Shown here: positions 1 to 8,811 of the stretch, piece after piece
Position numbering within the stretch: position 1 is the stretch's first letter
Layout of the letters: each line of letters begins with the position of its first letter
Assembly (NCBI GenBank): GCA_951800145.1
Contig: CATOJE010000021.1
Span: 1 to 49,490 of the forward strand
DNA length: 49,490 nt
Direction: 5' to 3'
From: an uncultured Lachnospiraceae bacterium
Lineage (GTDB): Bacteria > Bacillota > Clostridia > Lachnospirales > Lachnospiraceae
Program-made: the position numbers and the translations under genes
Notes under the pieces: generated by a model
The model's database searches: none
Seen by the model: only the letters and a program-made list of their open reading frames with translations
Told to the model about the DNA's origin: nothing

Positions 1-737
1 TCTTCCTCTCCGCCCTCCTCCGCCGGCGTCTCCTCTTTTATGGGGCACAGCACCGCCCCTGCCCCCGCGATTAACACCGTCAGAATAATGATGCGCATTC
101 CCGAAGGAATCCGGCTTACCACCGGCAGCCGGGTAAAGAGAAGGCTGGCGCCCATGGATATGGCCACAATCACGGCCACGATCCGCTCCTTCCTGGCCGG
201 TGGGATGATGATGGCGATAAACATCCCATAAATCGCCACATTCAGCGCACTAAGTATCCGCCCCGGGAGAACATCCCCGGAGACTACCCCCAGCCAGGTC
301 CCTAAGGTCCATCCGGGAACTGCCACTGCTAAAGCGCCGTATACATAAAATGGATTCAGCACCTTTCCCGCCCCCACAGCGATGCCGAAGATTTCATCGG
401 TAATTCCATATGCCATCAAAAGCCGGTGGTAAAAGGGCATCCCTGGCGAAAGCTTCTGGGACAGGGCGCAGGACATCAGCAGATAGCGCAGATTAATAAT
501 CAGCTGTGTACCCGCCATCTCCACATAAGCCGCCCCCGCCGTCATCAGCCCCAGGGCGGCAAACTCCCCGGCGGAGGTTAAATTAGTCAGGGACATGAAA
601 GCAGCGGGAAAGGAAGCCATCCCCGCATTTCCCGCTGCAATCCCCAGTGTAAACGATACGGCCAGATATCCCAGCCCGATGGGAATCCCGTCGCGGATTC
701 CCCTTCTGAACCAGGAATGATTCCCTTGTATATTCAT
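1..737 (-). CDS. azlC: AzlC family branched-chain amino acid exporter subunit (3' end cut by window edge)
   Basis: AzlC is an integral membrane protein that works with the small AzlD to export branched-chain amino acids and analogues. I translated the minus strand from the ATG at 737 (ribosome site GAGG just upstream). It begins MNIQGNHSWFRRGIRDG and runs into the typical AzlC start with GIPIGLGYLAVSFTLGI. About 245 codons are open to the window edge, with at least five hydrophobic segments and the family stretch around TSAGEFAALGLM. The visible end is acidic (Glu/Gly rich) and may be near the true C-terminus. The gene follows leuS by 52 bp on the same strand with no visible terminator, so it probably sits in the same T-box-controlled transcript. 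AzlD would be expected just outside the window. Confidence 0.85.
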   Translation of the reverse strand, partial: MNIQGNHSWFRRGIRDGIPIGLGYLAVSFTLGIAAGNAGMASFPAAFMSLTNLTSAGEFAALGLMTAGAAYVEMAGTQLIINLRYLLMSCALSQKLSPGMPFYHRLLMAYGITDEIFGIAVGAGKVLNPFYVYGALAVAVPGWTLGTWLGVVSGDVLPGRILSALNVAIYGMFIAIIIPPARKERIVAVIVAISMGASLLFTRLPVVSRIPSGMRIIILTVLIAGAGAVLCPIKEETPAEEGGEE

Positions 738-789
738 TCTTTGCCTCTTTCTCGTTCGGACCCTTCGATTACCCTTACTCATTTTCACT

Positions 790-3204
790 TTACTTCTGCA
801 CAAGATTAATAATCCTGCCCGGAACATAGATTTCCTTCACGATGGTCCCGGTCAACTTATCCTTCACCGCTTCCTTACCTGCCTGAATCGCATCCTCCTT
901 GGACACATCCGCCGGCAGGCTTACCACCGCCTTGGTCTTTCCATTGACCTGAACCGCGATCTCGATCTCATCGTCCTTCATGGCCTCCTCATCATACTCC
1001 GGCCAGGTGGCGTGGAACACGCTGTCCTCCCCGCCTAACTGCTGCCACAGCTCCTCGCCGATGTGGGGGGCAAAGGGCGCTAAGAGAACCACAAAGGTTT
1101 TCAGCGTCTCCTTATCAATGCCGCCTGTTTTCTTGGCCAGGTCGATGAGCTTATTATTATACTCCATAAATCCGGAGATTACCGTATTTAAGCTGAACTG
1201 GTTAAAGCGCTGCTCGATGTCGTACACCAGCTTATGGCGAAGCTTCACCATCTCCCTGGTTTCCTTCACATCCTTGTCCTTGCTGTCCATCACCAGGTTC
1301 CAGAACCGGTTTAAGAAGCGGGAAACGCCCTCGATGCCCCGGTCATCCCACTCCGCGTCCAGCTCCGGCGGGCCCACGAACAGCTCATAAAGCCGCAGAG
1401 AATCACAGCCATAGTCCCTTACCAGGTCATCCGGGGAGACTACATTGCCCTTGGACTTGCTCATCTTGATGCCGTTCTTTCCGGTAATCATGCCCTGGTT
1501 AAAGAGCTTGGTAAAGGGCTCGTCGAAGTCAATCACCCCGATGTCGCAGAGGAACTTGGTGTAGAACCGTGAGTACAGAAGGTGAAGCACCGCATGCTCC
1601 ACGCCGCCGATATACATATCCACCGGCAGGTATTTGTCCGCCTTCTCCCGGGATACCAGCTCCTTGTCGTTCTTGCTGTCCACATAGCGGAGGAAGTACC
1701 AGGAGGAGCCGGCCCACTGAGGCATGGTGTTCGTCTCTCTCTTAGCGGGAGCGCCGCAGACCGGGCAGGTGCAGTTCACCCACTCCTGGATGGCAGCCAG
1801 CGGCGATTCTCCCGTGCCCGTAGGCTGGTAGCTCTCCACCTCAGGAAGGGTTAATGGCAGCTGATCCTCAGGAACCGGGACGCAGCCGCATTTCGGACAG
1901 TGGATAATGGGGATAGGCTCGCCCCAGTAGCGCTGGCGGGAGAATACCCAGTCCCGGAGCTTGTAATTCACTGTCTTCTTGCCGATACCCATCTTCTCGA
2001 TCATAATGGGGGCTTCCTTCTTAAGTACCGCCGACTCCATACCGTTCCACTCACCGGAATTAATCATGGTGCCGCTGGCCTCGGTGTAGGCCTCGGTCAT
2101 ATCCTGGATTTCCTTCCCATCCTTGGCGATAACCTGGATGATAGGAATATTGAACTTCTTCGCAAACTCAAAGTCACGGTCATCATGGGCAGGCACACAC
2201 ATGATGGCCCCGGTGCCGTAATCGGCTAATACATAGTCGGACAGCCAGATGGGCGTCTTTGCCCCGTTTAAGGGGTTGATGGCATAGCTTCCGGTGAACA
2301 CGCCGGTCTTCTCCTTGGCCTGCATCCGGTCCACATTGGAGCGCATGGAGGAGTCGAAGATGTACTGCTCCACTGCCTCCCTGGTCTCGTCCGTAGCCAG
2401 ACTCTTCGCCAGCTTGTGCTCCGGGGCCAGCACCATAAAGGTAGCGCCGTGGAGGGTGTCGGGACGGGTGGTGTAGACGGTGATCTTCTCCTCCCTTCCC
2501 TCAATGGGGAACTCCACCTCCGCGCCGTAGGACTTGCCGATCCAGTCGGTCTGCATCTTCTTTACCTTCTCCGGCCAGTCCAGCTTGTCCAGGTCATTTA
2601 ACAGACGCTCCGCGTAGGCGGTGATCTTTAACATCCACTGGCGCAGGTTCTTCTTGGTAACTGCCGTGCCGCAGCGCTCGCAGCAGCCATTGACCACCTC
2701 TTCATTAGCCAGGCCGGTCTTGCAGGAGGGACACCAGTTGATGGGGAACTCCTTCTCATAAGCCAGGCCCTTTTTAAACATCTGGACAAAGATCCACTGG
2801 GTCCACTTGTAGAAGCCGGAATCCGTGGTATTTACCTCCATATCCCAGTCATAGATGGCCGCGATCTGATTAATCTGCTTCTTAATATTCGCCACATTCT
2901 CCGCCGTGGAGATAGCCGGATGGGTGCCCATCTTAATGGCATAGTTCTCCGCCGGAAGTCCGAAGGCGTCCCAGCCCATGGGATGAATCACATACTTTCC
3001 TCTGAGCAGCTGGTAACGGCTCCACACATCGGAGATGACATACCCTCTCCAATGCCCTACGTGAAGGCCGCTGCCGGAGGGATAGGGAAACATATCCAGA
3101 CAGTAATACTTCTCCTTTGTTCCGTCATTTACATTAATGGGATTCTTTTTCCAGTTCTCCCGCCACTTCTTCTCGATGGCGGAGTGATTGTACGATACAG
3201 ACAT
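790..3204 (-). CDS. leuS: Leucyl-tRNA synthetase
   Basis: LeuRS charges tRNA-Leu with leucine in the cytoplasm. The protein of 804 aa has the expected bacterial length. The class I HIGH motif appears as HVGH after PYPSGSGL near the N-terminus, the KMSKS loop as KMSKSKGNVV, and zinc-ribbon cysteines as CPSCKTG...CCERCG. The CP1 editing-domain sequence GTGAIMCVPAHDDRDFEFA is also present. An upstream in-frame ATG at 3288 exists, but the start at 3204 is chosen because AGGAGG lies 7 bases before it and the protein then begins MSVSYNHSAIEKKW, as in relatives; the longer reading would run into the leader RNA. Expression is expected to be controlled by the T-box leader directly upstream. Its downstream partner is azlC. 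Confidence 0.97.
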   Translation of the reverse strand: MSVSYNHSAIEKKWRENWKKNPINVNDGTKEKYYCLDMFPYPSGSGLHVGHWRGYVISDVWSRYQLLRGKYVIHPMGWDAFGLPAENYAIKMGTHPAISTAENVANIKKQINQIAAIYDWDMEVNTTDSGFYKWTQWIFVQMFKKGLAYEKEFPINWCPSCKTGLANEEVVNGCCERCGTAVTKKNLRQWMLKITAYAERLLNDLDKLDWPEKVKKMQTDWIGKSYGAEVEFPIEGREEKITVYTTRPDTLHGATFMVLAPEHKLAKSLATDETREAVEQYIFDSSMRSNVDRMQAKEKTGVFTGSYAINPLNGAKTPIWLSDYVLADYGTGAIMCVPAHDDRDFEFAKKFNIPIIQVIAKDGKEIQDMTEAYTEASGTMINSGEWNGMESAVLKKEAPIMIEKMGIGKKTVNYKLRDWVFSRQRYWGEPIPIIHCPKCGCVPVPEDQLPLTLPEVESYQPTGTGESPLAAIQEWVNCTCPVCGAPAKRETNTMPQWAGSSWYFLRYVDSKNDKELVSREKADKYLPVDMYIGGVEHAVLHLLYSRFYTKFLCDIGVIDFDEPFTKLFNQGMITGKNGIKMSKSKGNVVSPDDLVRDYGCDSLRLYELFVGPPELDAEWDDRGIEGVSRFLNRFWNLVMDSKDKDVKETREMVKLRHKLVYDIEQRFNQFSLNTVISGFMEYNNKLIDLAKKTGGIDKETLKTFVVLLAPFAPHIGEELWQQLGGEDSVFHATWPEYDEEAMKDDEIEIAVQVNGKTKAVVSLPADVSKEDAIQAGKEAVKDKLTGTIVKEIYVPGRIINLVQK

Positions 3205-3244
3205 ATTGATTCCTCCTGATAATGATTGATCGTTATGATGTTGA

Positions 3245-3562
3245 TGCAGATTCATGATACAAAAAGCCCTGCGCCCGGGCTTTCTCAAAAAGCCAGAGAC
3301 GCAAGGCTATCCTTACGCGGTACCACTCTGATTCATACAAGGCCGTCTGATATACTGTCCACGCTATATCCCGCTTTCAATCCCGGCTCCTGTATGCACT
3401 CGTTTCCCATAACGGCGGATCCCCGGCGATGCCTACTGTCATACCCTTCCTTCAGCACGCTGCTCCAAGGCCAGTTCACATCCCTTCCAAAACTGCCTCG
3501 CACCATCCGGCAGCTCTCTGATTTTTCAGGAATGCTACTCTTCCTCTTCCCTGCATTTTGTA
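3245..3562 (-). promoter_or_regulatory. T-box leader (leucine type) of leuS
   Basis: T-box RNAs bind uncharged tRNA and switch from terminator to antiterminator when the amino acid is scarce. The diagnostic T-box AGAGTGGTACCGCG lies at 3316-3329 on the minus strand. Upstream are Stem I features: an AGTA turn, an AGAGAG box followed by CTGCCGGATGGTGCGAGGCAG-like distal elements around 3490-3530, and a GTGAACTGG specifier-loop candidate. In that loop the bases CTG (3474-3472) follow GAA and would read Leu, matching the downstream leuS. The specifier call is made by eye and is less certain than the T-box itself. Confidence 0.93.
3261..3308 (-). terminator. T-box regulatory terminator
   Basis: The strand opposite to the numbering reads GCCTTGCG...GGCTTT, a short TTGA loop, then AAAGCC...CGCAGGGC followed by TTTTT. 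The arms pair over almost their full length. It lies directly after the T-box sequence and before the leuS ribosome site, where the regulated terminator of a T-box leader belongs. Confidence 0.88.
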
Positions 3563-3575
3563 AAAACTATTTGTT

Positions 3576-3604
3576 AATTTATCATAAGAATCCGGTTCTG
3601 TCAA
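3576..3604 (-). promoter_or_regulatory. Housekeeping-type promoter of leuS
   Basis: TTGACA at 3604-3599, a 17-bp spacer and TAAATT at 3581-3576 on the minus strand. It is placed just upstream of the T-box Stem I. Confidence 0.75.
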
Positions 3605-3685
3605 TCTCTTTGTTGAGAAAAGGCAATATCAACGCAAACGAAGGCTTTTCCAGTCGAGCGATCCGTCCACAGCCCGCACCAGTGC

Positions 3686-5455
3686 CTACCTGGCCAATCG
3701 CACCAAACACCGCTTCTTAAAAAATGCCGCCCCATAGCAGAGGATCTCCCGATACCCCTTATCCTGCAGCTGTCTGGAATACTGCCGGTCCCGAATCTGG
3801 CGGATGGCCTCCCTGCAGTCCTGTTCCATCTCCCCCTCTGTCCTGGACCGCTTAATCTCGATCACCATGGCCCTCCGGTTCCGGCGGTCCTTTACCACCA
3901 CATCGGCCCGTCCCATTCCCCGCTCTGAGTTGGAGGATACCTCATATCCCGCCCCGGAAAACATTCCTGCCACAAAGGCATGATAATAATCCTCCCGGTA
4001 GTCAAAATAGCTGATGGTGCGGAACAAAATATCCGAGACCTCCTGAGTTACCTGCTCCTCCTCTCCGCCCCACCAGGCCTGAAAAAGCCCGCTCCGATCG
4101 GTTCCTGCCATGGAGTCCTGAAACCACTTTACCACTGTCTCGGCAAAAAGCATCCGGATCTCCTCATTGGGAATCCGCAAAGCCGTCCTTTTATCCCACC
4201 CATCGCCGCTGTCATCCATATCCCCATCCAGCCTGCTTCCTCTGGAGTCTCCGCCATCGCTTCCATAGAAATCACTTCCATGGAAATCCCCACAGCCGTC
4301 AGAAGGCTCTTCCTCCTCTGGCGCCATAGTCAGATAGCCGGTTAAATACAGAATGCTCCACAAATTATCCTCCTCCGAGTGATCCAGATCATAGGTCAGA
4401 TCCTCCACAATCCGCTCCCGTATCACCCCGCCGCCTAACAGGGTCTCAAATTTTTCATTGACCGCATCGCCCTTTAGATCGATAAATCTTCGGATAATCT
4501 GATTATGGCTGGTATCCCGCCAGTAATTTGCCGGCCTCGTCTTGGGATTTCTCTGGAGAAGGCTCACATGGTTTAACACATCCCAGGGGCAGTAAATCTC
4601 CTTATCCCCGAACCGGTAGCCGTCGTATCACCGCTTCATCTGGTCAAACTGGGCCAGACAGTCTGCATCCTGCAAAAGCTGCTTTACCTCGGATTCCAAA
4701 AATCCAAAATACCCCTGATACCGCTCCCCGGCCACAGAATTGGAGATGAAATTATTGGCTCCGGTGAATATACTCTCCTTGGCGATCCGCAGACACCCGG
4801 TGATCACAGCGAACTGAAGGCAGGGGTTTTTCTTCCAGCACATGCCCAGAAAATTGCGGATAATATCCAGCATTTCCCCATAATATCCATTATCACTGGC
4901 CTTTGCCAGGGGCACATCATACTCATCCACCAGCAGGATCACCGGCTTTCCATAATGGCTTGCCATCATGCGCAGCACCGTGTCCAGAGCGCATTTTACA
5001 TCGGTTCCATCTCCCTGGCGGTTCATGAGACGCATAAATGCATTTCGATCCGCCTCCGCCGTCCGGTCGCTGGTCCCCAGATAAAGATGTTCGATGCACA
5101 GCTTGGAAATGGTTTGTTCCAACAGTCCGTAGGCTCCCACAAAATCCATTCCCCCCACATCCTTTAAGGTCAGGAATAACACAGGCCACTGATTCATCCA
5201 TTTGCCGCAAAGCTCCTCCTCCCTGGAAATCTCCAGCCCCTGAAAGATTTCCCGGCTGTCCTTACGGATGTCAAAAAATTCCGCCAGCATACTCATGGCC
5301 AGCGTCTTTCCAAAGCGGCGCGGGCGGGTAATCAGGTTTACCTTAAAGGTATCTCCTAACAGCTCTCGAATAAAACCAGATTTGTCAATATAATAAAACT
5401 CCCTGCTTCGAAGATCCCGAAAAAATTCCAAGCCTAAGGGCAAATTTACTTTCAC
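3686..5455 (-). pseudogene. AAA-ATPase-like / PD-(D/E)XK nuclease protein, interrupted by an in-frame TGA
   Basis: Two open segments (5455-4628 and 4627-3686) lie in the same frame and together make one protein of about 589 codons, the usual size for this family (AAA-ATPase_like plus PDDEXK_9). The N-terminal half has a Walker A-like RPRRFGKT near residue 45 and a Walker B-like VILLVDEYD. The C-terminal half ends in a nuclease-like fold with GRADVVV and AMVIEIKRS. The only break is TGA at 4628-4630, where the family has Trp of the WYDGY motif; the downstream reading continues YDGYRFGDKEIYCPWDVLNH without a shift. A Gly/Asp/Ser-rich stretch in the second half (roughly 4200-4320) looks like a family-variable insert. 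The function of these proteins is poorly understood; mobile-element or defence roles have been suggested. The gene is probably inactive, or makes a 275-aa ATPase-only fragment. Confidence 0.85.
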
Positions 5456-5585
5456 GATAAAATCACGCTCCCTTCCTTCTCATAAATTTTTCGTCCATAT
5501 TCTCTGATATCCTCCAATAAGAGCTGATTTTCCCCATTGCACTGTTCAAAAAGCCTCAGGGCAGCGCACTGCGCCTGCGTTTCTA

Positions 5586-6581
5586 TCAGGGAAGGAACAG
5601 ATACACACACAGCCCCAGAAACAAAAGCATCCCGGGATTCACAATCACGCTTAAGAACCGCTTTCCCTTAGGGATCTCCCGGATGCCCGGGTAAAAGCAG
5701 ATATAATGCTTAAACACAAAAAACAAAATCAGCCCTGTGATGGCAGCCAGCACCTGGATGGCGCTAAAGCCCAAAAGCCCTGCCAGGGCGGCAAAAGCCT
5801 TGGGATCTGCCAGGGAGAGCCCATTCTCTGCCCCCTCAGAAACCCCCTGGGCCTGGGCAAACCGCAGCAGCAGAGGGGACAGGATGCTCCCGCTGAAATT
5901 AATCCACATGTGGAAAAGAATGGTGTTCCGGATCTTCCCAGTCTTACAGTAAATATAAGCAAACAGGCAGCCTAAGGCAAAGGCATAGAAAAACTGCTGG
6001 AAATTCCCATGGGCCAGGCCGAAAAGGGTTCCGGAAAGAAGCACGGAAATCTTCTCCCCATACCCGATAGTCCGGTCGATGAGAAGCTTCCGGAATAAAA
6101 GCTCCTCCACAATGGGCGCTCCGATGACCACGCTGATAAAGGTAAACACCATATTTCCATCCAGGATCATCTCCAGCATCCCCTCATAATCTGCCGAGGG
6201 AGCGTGGGTCACATTGGTCACAATAATCCCCAGAACATTACCAAAATACCCCATCGCCAAGCCGATAAAGAACACCACCATCCAGGCCTTCCACTCCCAC
6301 CGCTCCTGCCGCACCTGGCCAAACCTGGGCACAGAGCGGAAGTAAAGGGCAGTCACCGGCATCGCGATAAGATACATGGTTACAATGTTTAAAAGCCAGC
6401 TAATGGTTATCCGATAAGGGCCATAGTCCCATCCGCTGGACTGTATTGCCATCACCGCCGCCACCTGCAGCCCGGCTGCTAAGATATCATTGATGATAAA
6501 TCCAAAGGCAATCTTAGAAAAATGCTTCCGATCCAGACGCATCTCCCGCCGCTGCCATTCTCTCCATTCCAATTCCTCCAA
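5586..6581 (-). CDS. CPBP-family intramembrane metalloprotease
   Basis: CPBP (Abi/CAAX protease-like) proteins are multi-pass membrane proteins with a glutamate/histidine metal site. The 331-aa sequence shows eight or so hydrophobic segments and all three signature motifs: EELLFRK, FGLAHGN (His of motif 2) and FHMWINF (His of motif 3). The start is TTG at 6581, with GGAAGGAG about 10 bases upstream. The next ATG, at 6542, has no properly spaced ribosome site. Its substrate is unknown; relatives act in bacteriocin immunity, peptide maturation or prenyl-protein processing. The gene is divergent from the fucosyltransferase and has its own promoter. Confidence 0.9.
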   Translation of the reverse strand: MEELEWREWQRREMRLDRKHFSKIAFGFIINDILAAGLQVAAVMAIQSSGWDYGPYRITISWLLNIVTMYLIAMPVTALYFRSVPRFGQVRQERWEWKAWMVVFFIGLAMGYFGNVLGIIVTNVTHAPSADYEGMLEMILDGNMVFTFISVVIGAPIVEELLFRKLLIDRTIGYGEKISVLLSGTLFGLAHGNFQQFFYAFALGCLFAYIYCKTGKIRNTILFHMWINFSGSILSPLLLRFAQAQGVSEGAENGLSLADPKAFAALAGLLGFSAIQVLAAITGLILFFVFKHYICFYPGIREIPKGKRFLSVIVNPGMLLFLGLCVYLFLP

Positions 6582-6650
6582 AACTCGCCGCTCCTTCCTT
6601 GTACAGCTATTTGCTGAACCATATCCTTCGTATCAAAATAGCTTTTACTT

Positions 6651-6679
6651 ATTCTACACAAAAACAAGAGGTTTGTAAA
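6651..6679 (-). promoter_or_regulatory. Promoter of the CPBP protease gene
   Basis: TTTACA at 6679-6674, a 17-bp spacer and TAGAAT at 6656-6651 on the minus strand, about 70 bp before the TTG start. Confidence 0.6.
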
Positions 6680-6703
6680 CAGGAATGGAAAGGGTAAGGC
6701 TAT

Positions 6704-6732
6704 TTGCTATTTTTCTCCCGCTGTGGTAAAGT
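6704..6732 (+). promoter_or_regulatory. Promoter of the fucosyltransferase gene
   Basis: TTGCTA at 6704-6709, a 17-bp spacer and TAAAGT at 6727-6732. It is followed by a ribosome site (GAAGGAAAGG) and the ATG at 6769. Confidence 0.5.
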
Positions 6733-6768
6733 AGAGTCACCAAATAACCGCGAAGGAAAGGATCCCCT

Positions 6769-7659
6769 ATGAAAATCCAATTTTTAAATGGCGGCCTGGC
6801 CAATCAGGCATTTCAATACATATTCGCCCGATACTATGAGCTGTCCCACCCCGGCGACGTGATGTACCTGGATGACACCTATTTTGCCCTGAATACCATA
6901 CACAATGGCTATGAACTGGAAAAGGTGTTCGGGCTCCATCCCCATATGCTCAGCGAATGCTTCGATGCGCCGGTCTTAAGCTTCATCCTTCAGACCAAGG
7001 CAAAGGACGGGAAAAGCGTCCCCCAGATCCTCATGGAAAACCAGGTTCCCATCCAGATGATCTCAGAGGTAGGGGAAGAAAGCCAGCATTTTAATCCCTT
7101 TGAGGGAGAGCGCTATGCCGTTCCCTGCGGCGGGTATTTCCCGGAAATCTTAGATGTCACGGGAAATATCTATTATCACGGATACTGGATTAACCACCAG
7201 TGGTTTGACGCCTATTCCCATATTTTCCGGGAGGAGCTTCAGTTTCCGGAAATCACAGATAAGAAAAATCTCTCCTACCTGAAGCAGATTACCTCCTCCC
7301 CCTCCCTTGCCATCCACATCCGGCGGGGCGACTATACCACCCTGGGCCTGGCCTTCACCCCTGAGATGTGCCGTCAGTTTGTGGACACCTACTGTGCCCG
7401 CTATGGCAGGGACTGGCACCTCTTCGTCTTTTCCGACGATATTTTCTGGTGCAGGGAGCACGCACAGGAGATGAACTTCCACCAGTTCCAGGGCTGCACC
7501 TTTGTAGAGGGAAATATCCATGGTGAAAACTACCGGGATATGCAGCTGATGAGCCACTGCAAAGCTCTCATCCTCTCCAACAGCTCCTTCTGCTACCTGG
7601 CCGCCCTTCTGAATCCCCACAAGGAGATCGTCCTGAACCTTACCAGCCGCGATCTGTGA
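6769..7659 (+). CDS. GT11-family alpha-1,2-fucosyltransferase
   Basis: GT11 enzymes move L-fucose from GDP-fucose to a galactose C2 hydroxyl. The 296-aa protein opens with MKIQFLNGGLANQAFQYIFA, matching the family N-terminal G-G-L-x-N-Q-x-F-Q pattern. It carries the key HIRRGDY donor-binding motif near residue 185 and the C-terminal LILSNSSFCYLAALLNP segment. There is no signal peptide, consistent with a cytoplasmic enzyme acting on lipid-linked or nucleotide-activated glycans. It stands alone between a protease gene and the aro operon, outside any visible polysaccharide cluster. Acceptor specificity cannot be read from sequence. In gut bacteria such enzymes decorate capsule or exopolysaccharide and can mimic host blood-group sugars. 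Confidence 0.9.
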   Translation: MKIQFLNGGLANQAFQYIFARYYELSHPGDVMYLDDTYFALNTIHNGYELEKVFGLHPHMLSECFDAPVLSFILQTKAKDGKSVPQILMENQVPIQMISEVGEESQHFNPFEGERYAVPCGGYFPEILDVTGNIYYHGYWINHQWFDAYSHIFREELQFPEITDKKNLSYLKQITSSPSLAIHIRRGDYTTLGLAFTPEMCRQFVDTYCARYGRDWHLFVFSDDIFWCREHAQEMNFHQFQGCTFVEGNIHGENYRDMQLMSHCKALILSNSSFCYLAALLNPHKEIVLNLTSRDL

Positions 7660-7684
7660 TTTAATAATTCAACGTGTAAAAGCG

Positions 7685-7713
7685 TTGACTTTTCCCTTCT
7701 TCTATTTTACAAT
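7685..7713 (+). promoter_or_regulatory. Promoter of the aroF-tyrA-aroA operon
   Basis: TTGACT at 7685-7690, a 17-bp spacer and TACAAT at 7708-7713. The leader of about 60 bases is too short for a T-box or similar riboswitch, and none is seen. Confidence 0.7.
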
Positions 7714-7776
7714 AGGGCATGTGCATTCGGTTGCTGTAAAAATAAAATTTAACATCAGAAAGTTGAGGAGAATGAT

Positions 7777-8790
7777 ATGATCATTATTATGAAGCCAAAC
7801 GCTTCCCAGGAAGCCATCCATCAGGTAACAAAGCTGGTGGAGTCCAAGGGACTTCAGGTCCACCTATCCAAGGGCGATGAGGTCACCATCGTAGGCGTGG
7901 TGGGGGACAAGTCCAAGCTCCGGGGCATCAACATGGAGATCTCCGACGGCGTGGACAAGGTAGTCCAGGTCACCGAGTCCTATAAGCTGGTAAATAAAAA
8001 GTTCCACCCGGAGGATTCCACCATCCCGGTGAAGCACACCTCCATCGGCCCGGGCACCCTCACCGTCATGGCCGGCCCCTGCGCCATCGAAAACCACGAC
8101 CAGCTTCTCCAGTGCGCCCAGGAGGTGAAAAAGGCAGGCGCCACCTTCTTAAGAGGCGGGGCCTTTAAGCCCAGAACCTCCCCCTACTCCTTCCAGGGCC
8201 TGGAGGAGGAAGGGCTGCAATACATGGAAGAAGCCGGACGTGCCACCGGGCTGGCCACCATCTGCGAGGTCACCAGCCTGCGCGCCCTGTCCATGGCTGT
8301 CAAATACGTAGATATGCTCCAGATCGGAGCCAGGAATATGCAGAATTTCGAGCTGCTGAAGGAGGTGGGCCGATCCGGCCTTCCCGTGATGCTGAAAAGG
8401 GGCCTGGCCGCCACGGTGGATGAGTGGTTAAATGCGGCAGAGTACATCATCTCTGAGGGAAATCCCAACATCGTCCTCTGTGAGCGGGGGATCCGCACCT
8501 ACGAAACCGCCACCAGGAATACTCTGGATCTAAGTGCAGTCCCGGTGATCCGGGCCAAGAGCCACCTGCCCATTATCGTGGATCCAAGCCATGCCACCGG
8601 CGTGCGCACCTATGTGGGGCCCTTGTCCAAGGCAGCGGTGGCGGTGGGCGCCGACGGACTGATGATCGAGGTTCATCCCTGCCCCTCCTGCGCACTTTCC
8701 GACGGGCCTCAGTCCCTCACCTTTAAGCAGTTTGCCCAGCTTATGGCAGACCTAAAGCCCTACGCCCAGCTGGAAAACCGCAGCCTTTAA
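7777..8790 (+). CDS. aroF: 3-deoxy-7-phosphoheptulonate (DAHP) synthase, type I-beta
   Basis: This enzyme condenses phosphoenolpyruvate and erythrose 4-phosphate to DAHP, the first step of the shikimate pathway. The 337-aa protein has an N-terminal ferredoxin-like regulatory domain (about residues 1-70, MIIIMKPNASQEAIHQV) fused to the KDPG/DAHP TIM barrel. That fusion is typical of the type I-beta enzymes, where the extra domain carries feedback inhibition by Tyr or Phe. Barrel motifs include VMAGPCAIE, RGGAFKPRTSPYSFQG, KRG and DPSHATG. The start has GAGGAG a few bases upstream. It is the first gene of a three-gene operon (21 bp to tyrA, 33 bp more from tyrA to aroA). Confidence 0.96.
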   Translation: MIIIMKPNASQEAIHQVTKLVESKGLQVHLSKGDEVTIVGVVGDKSKLRGINMEISDGVDKVVQVTESYKLVNKKFHPEDSTIPVKHTSIGPGTLTVMAGPCAIENHDQLLQCAQEVKKAGATFLRGGAFKPRTSPYSFQGLEEEGLQYMEEAGRATGLATICEVTSLRALSMAVKYVDMLQIGARNMQNFELLKEVGRSGLPVMLKRGLAATVDEWLNAAEYIISEGNPNIVLCERGIRTYETATRNTLDLSAVPVIRAKSHLPIIVDPSHATGVRTYVGPLSKAAVAVGADGLMIEVHPCPSCALSDGPQSLTFKQFAQLMADLKPYAQLENRSL

Positions 8791-8811
8791 GCCTCCGGGA
8801 GGATACAGCAT

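Noticed and set aside
4628..4630. UGA read as tryptophan
   Set aside because: Other genes in the window end in TGA (for example the fucosyltransferase at 7657-7659 and aroA at 11215-11217), so TGA is a normal stop; the AAA-ATPase gene is better called a pseudogene.
5456..5585. Short minus-strand frame between the pseudogene and the CPBP gene (coding for an EDIREYGRKIYEKEG-type peptide)
   Set aside because: The stretch looks protein-like, but no start codon with a ribosome site exists and it overlaps the CPBP gene end; possibly a gene remnant.
7150..7620. 156-codon minus-strand frame opposite the fucosyltransferase gene
   Set aside because: Shadow of a clear GT11 gene, with no ribosome site or family motif.
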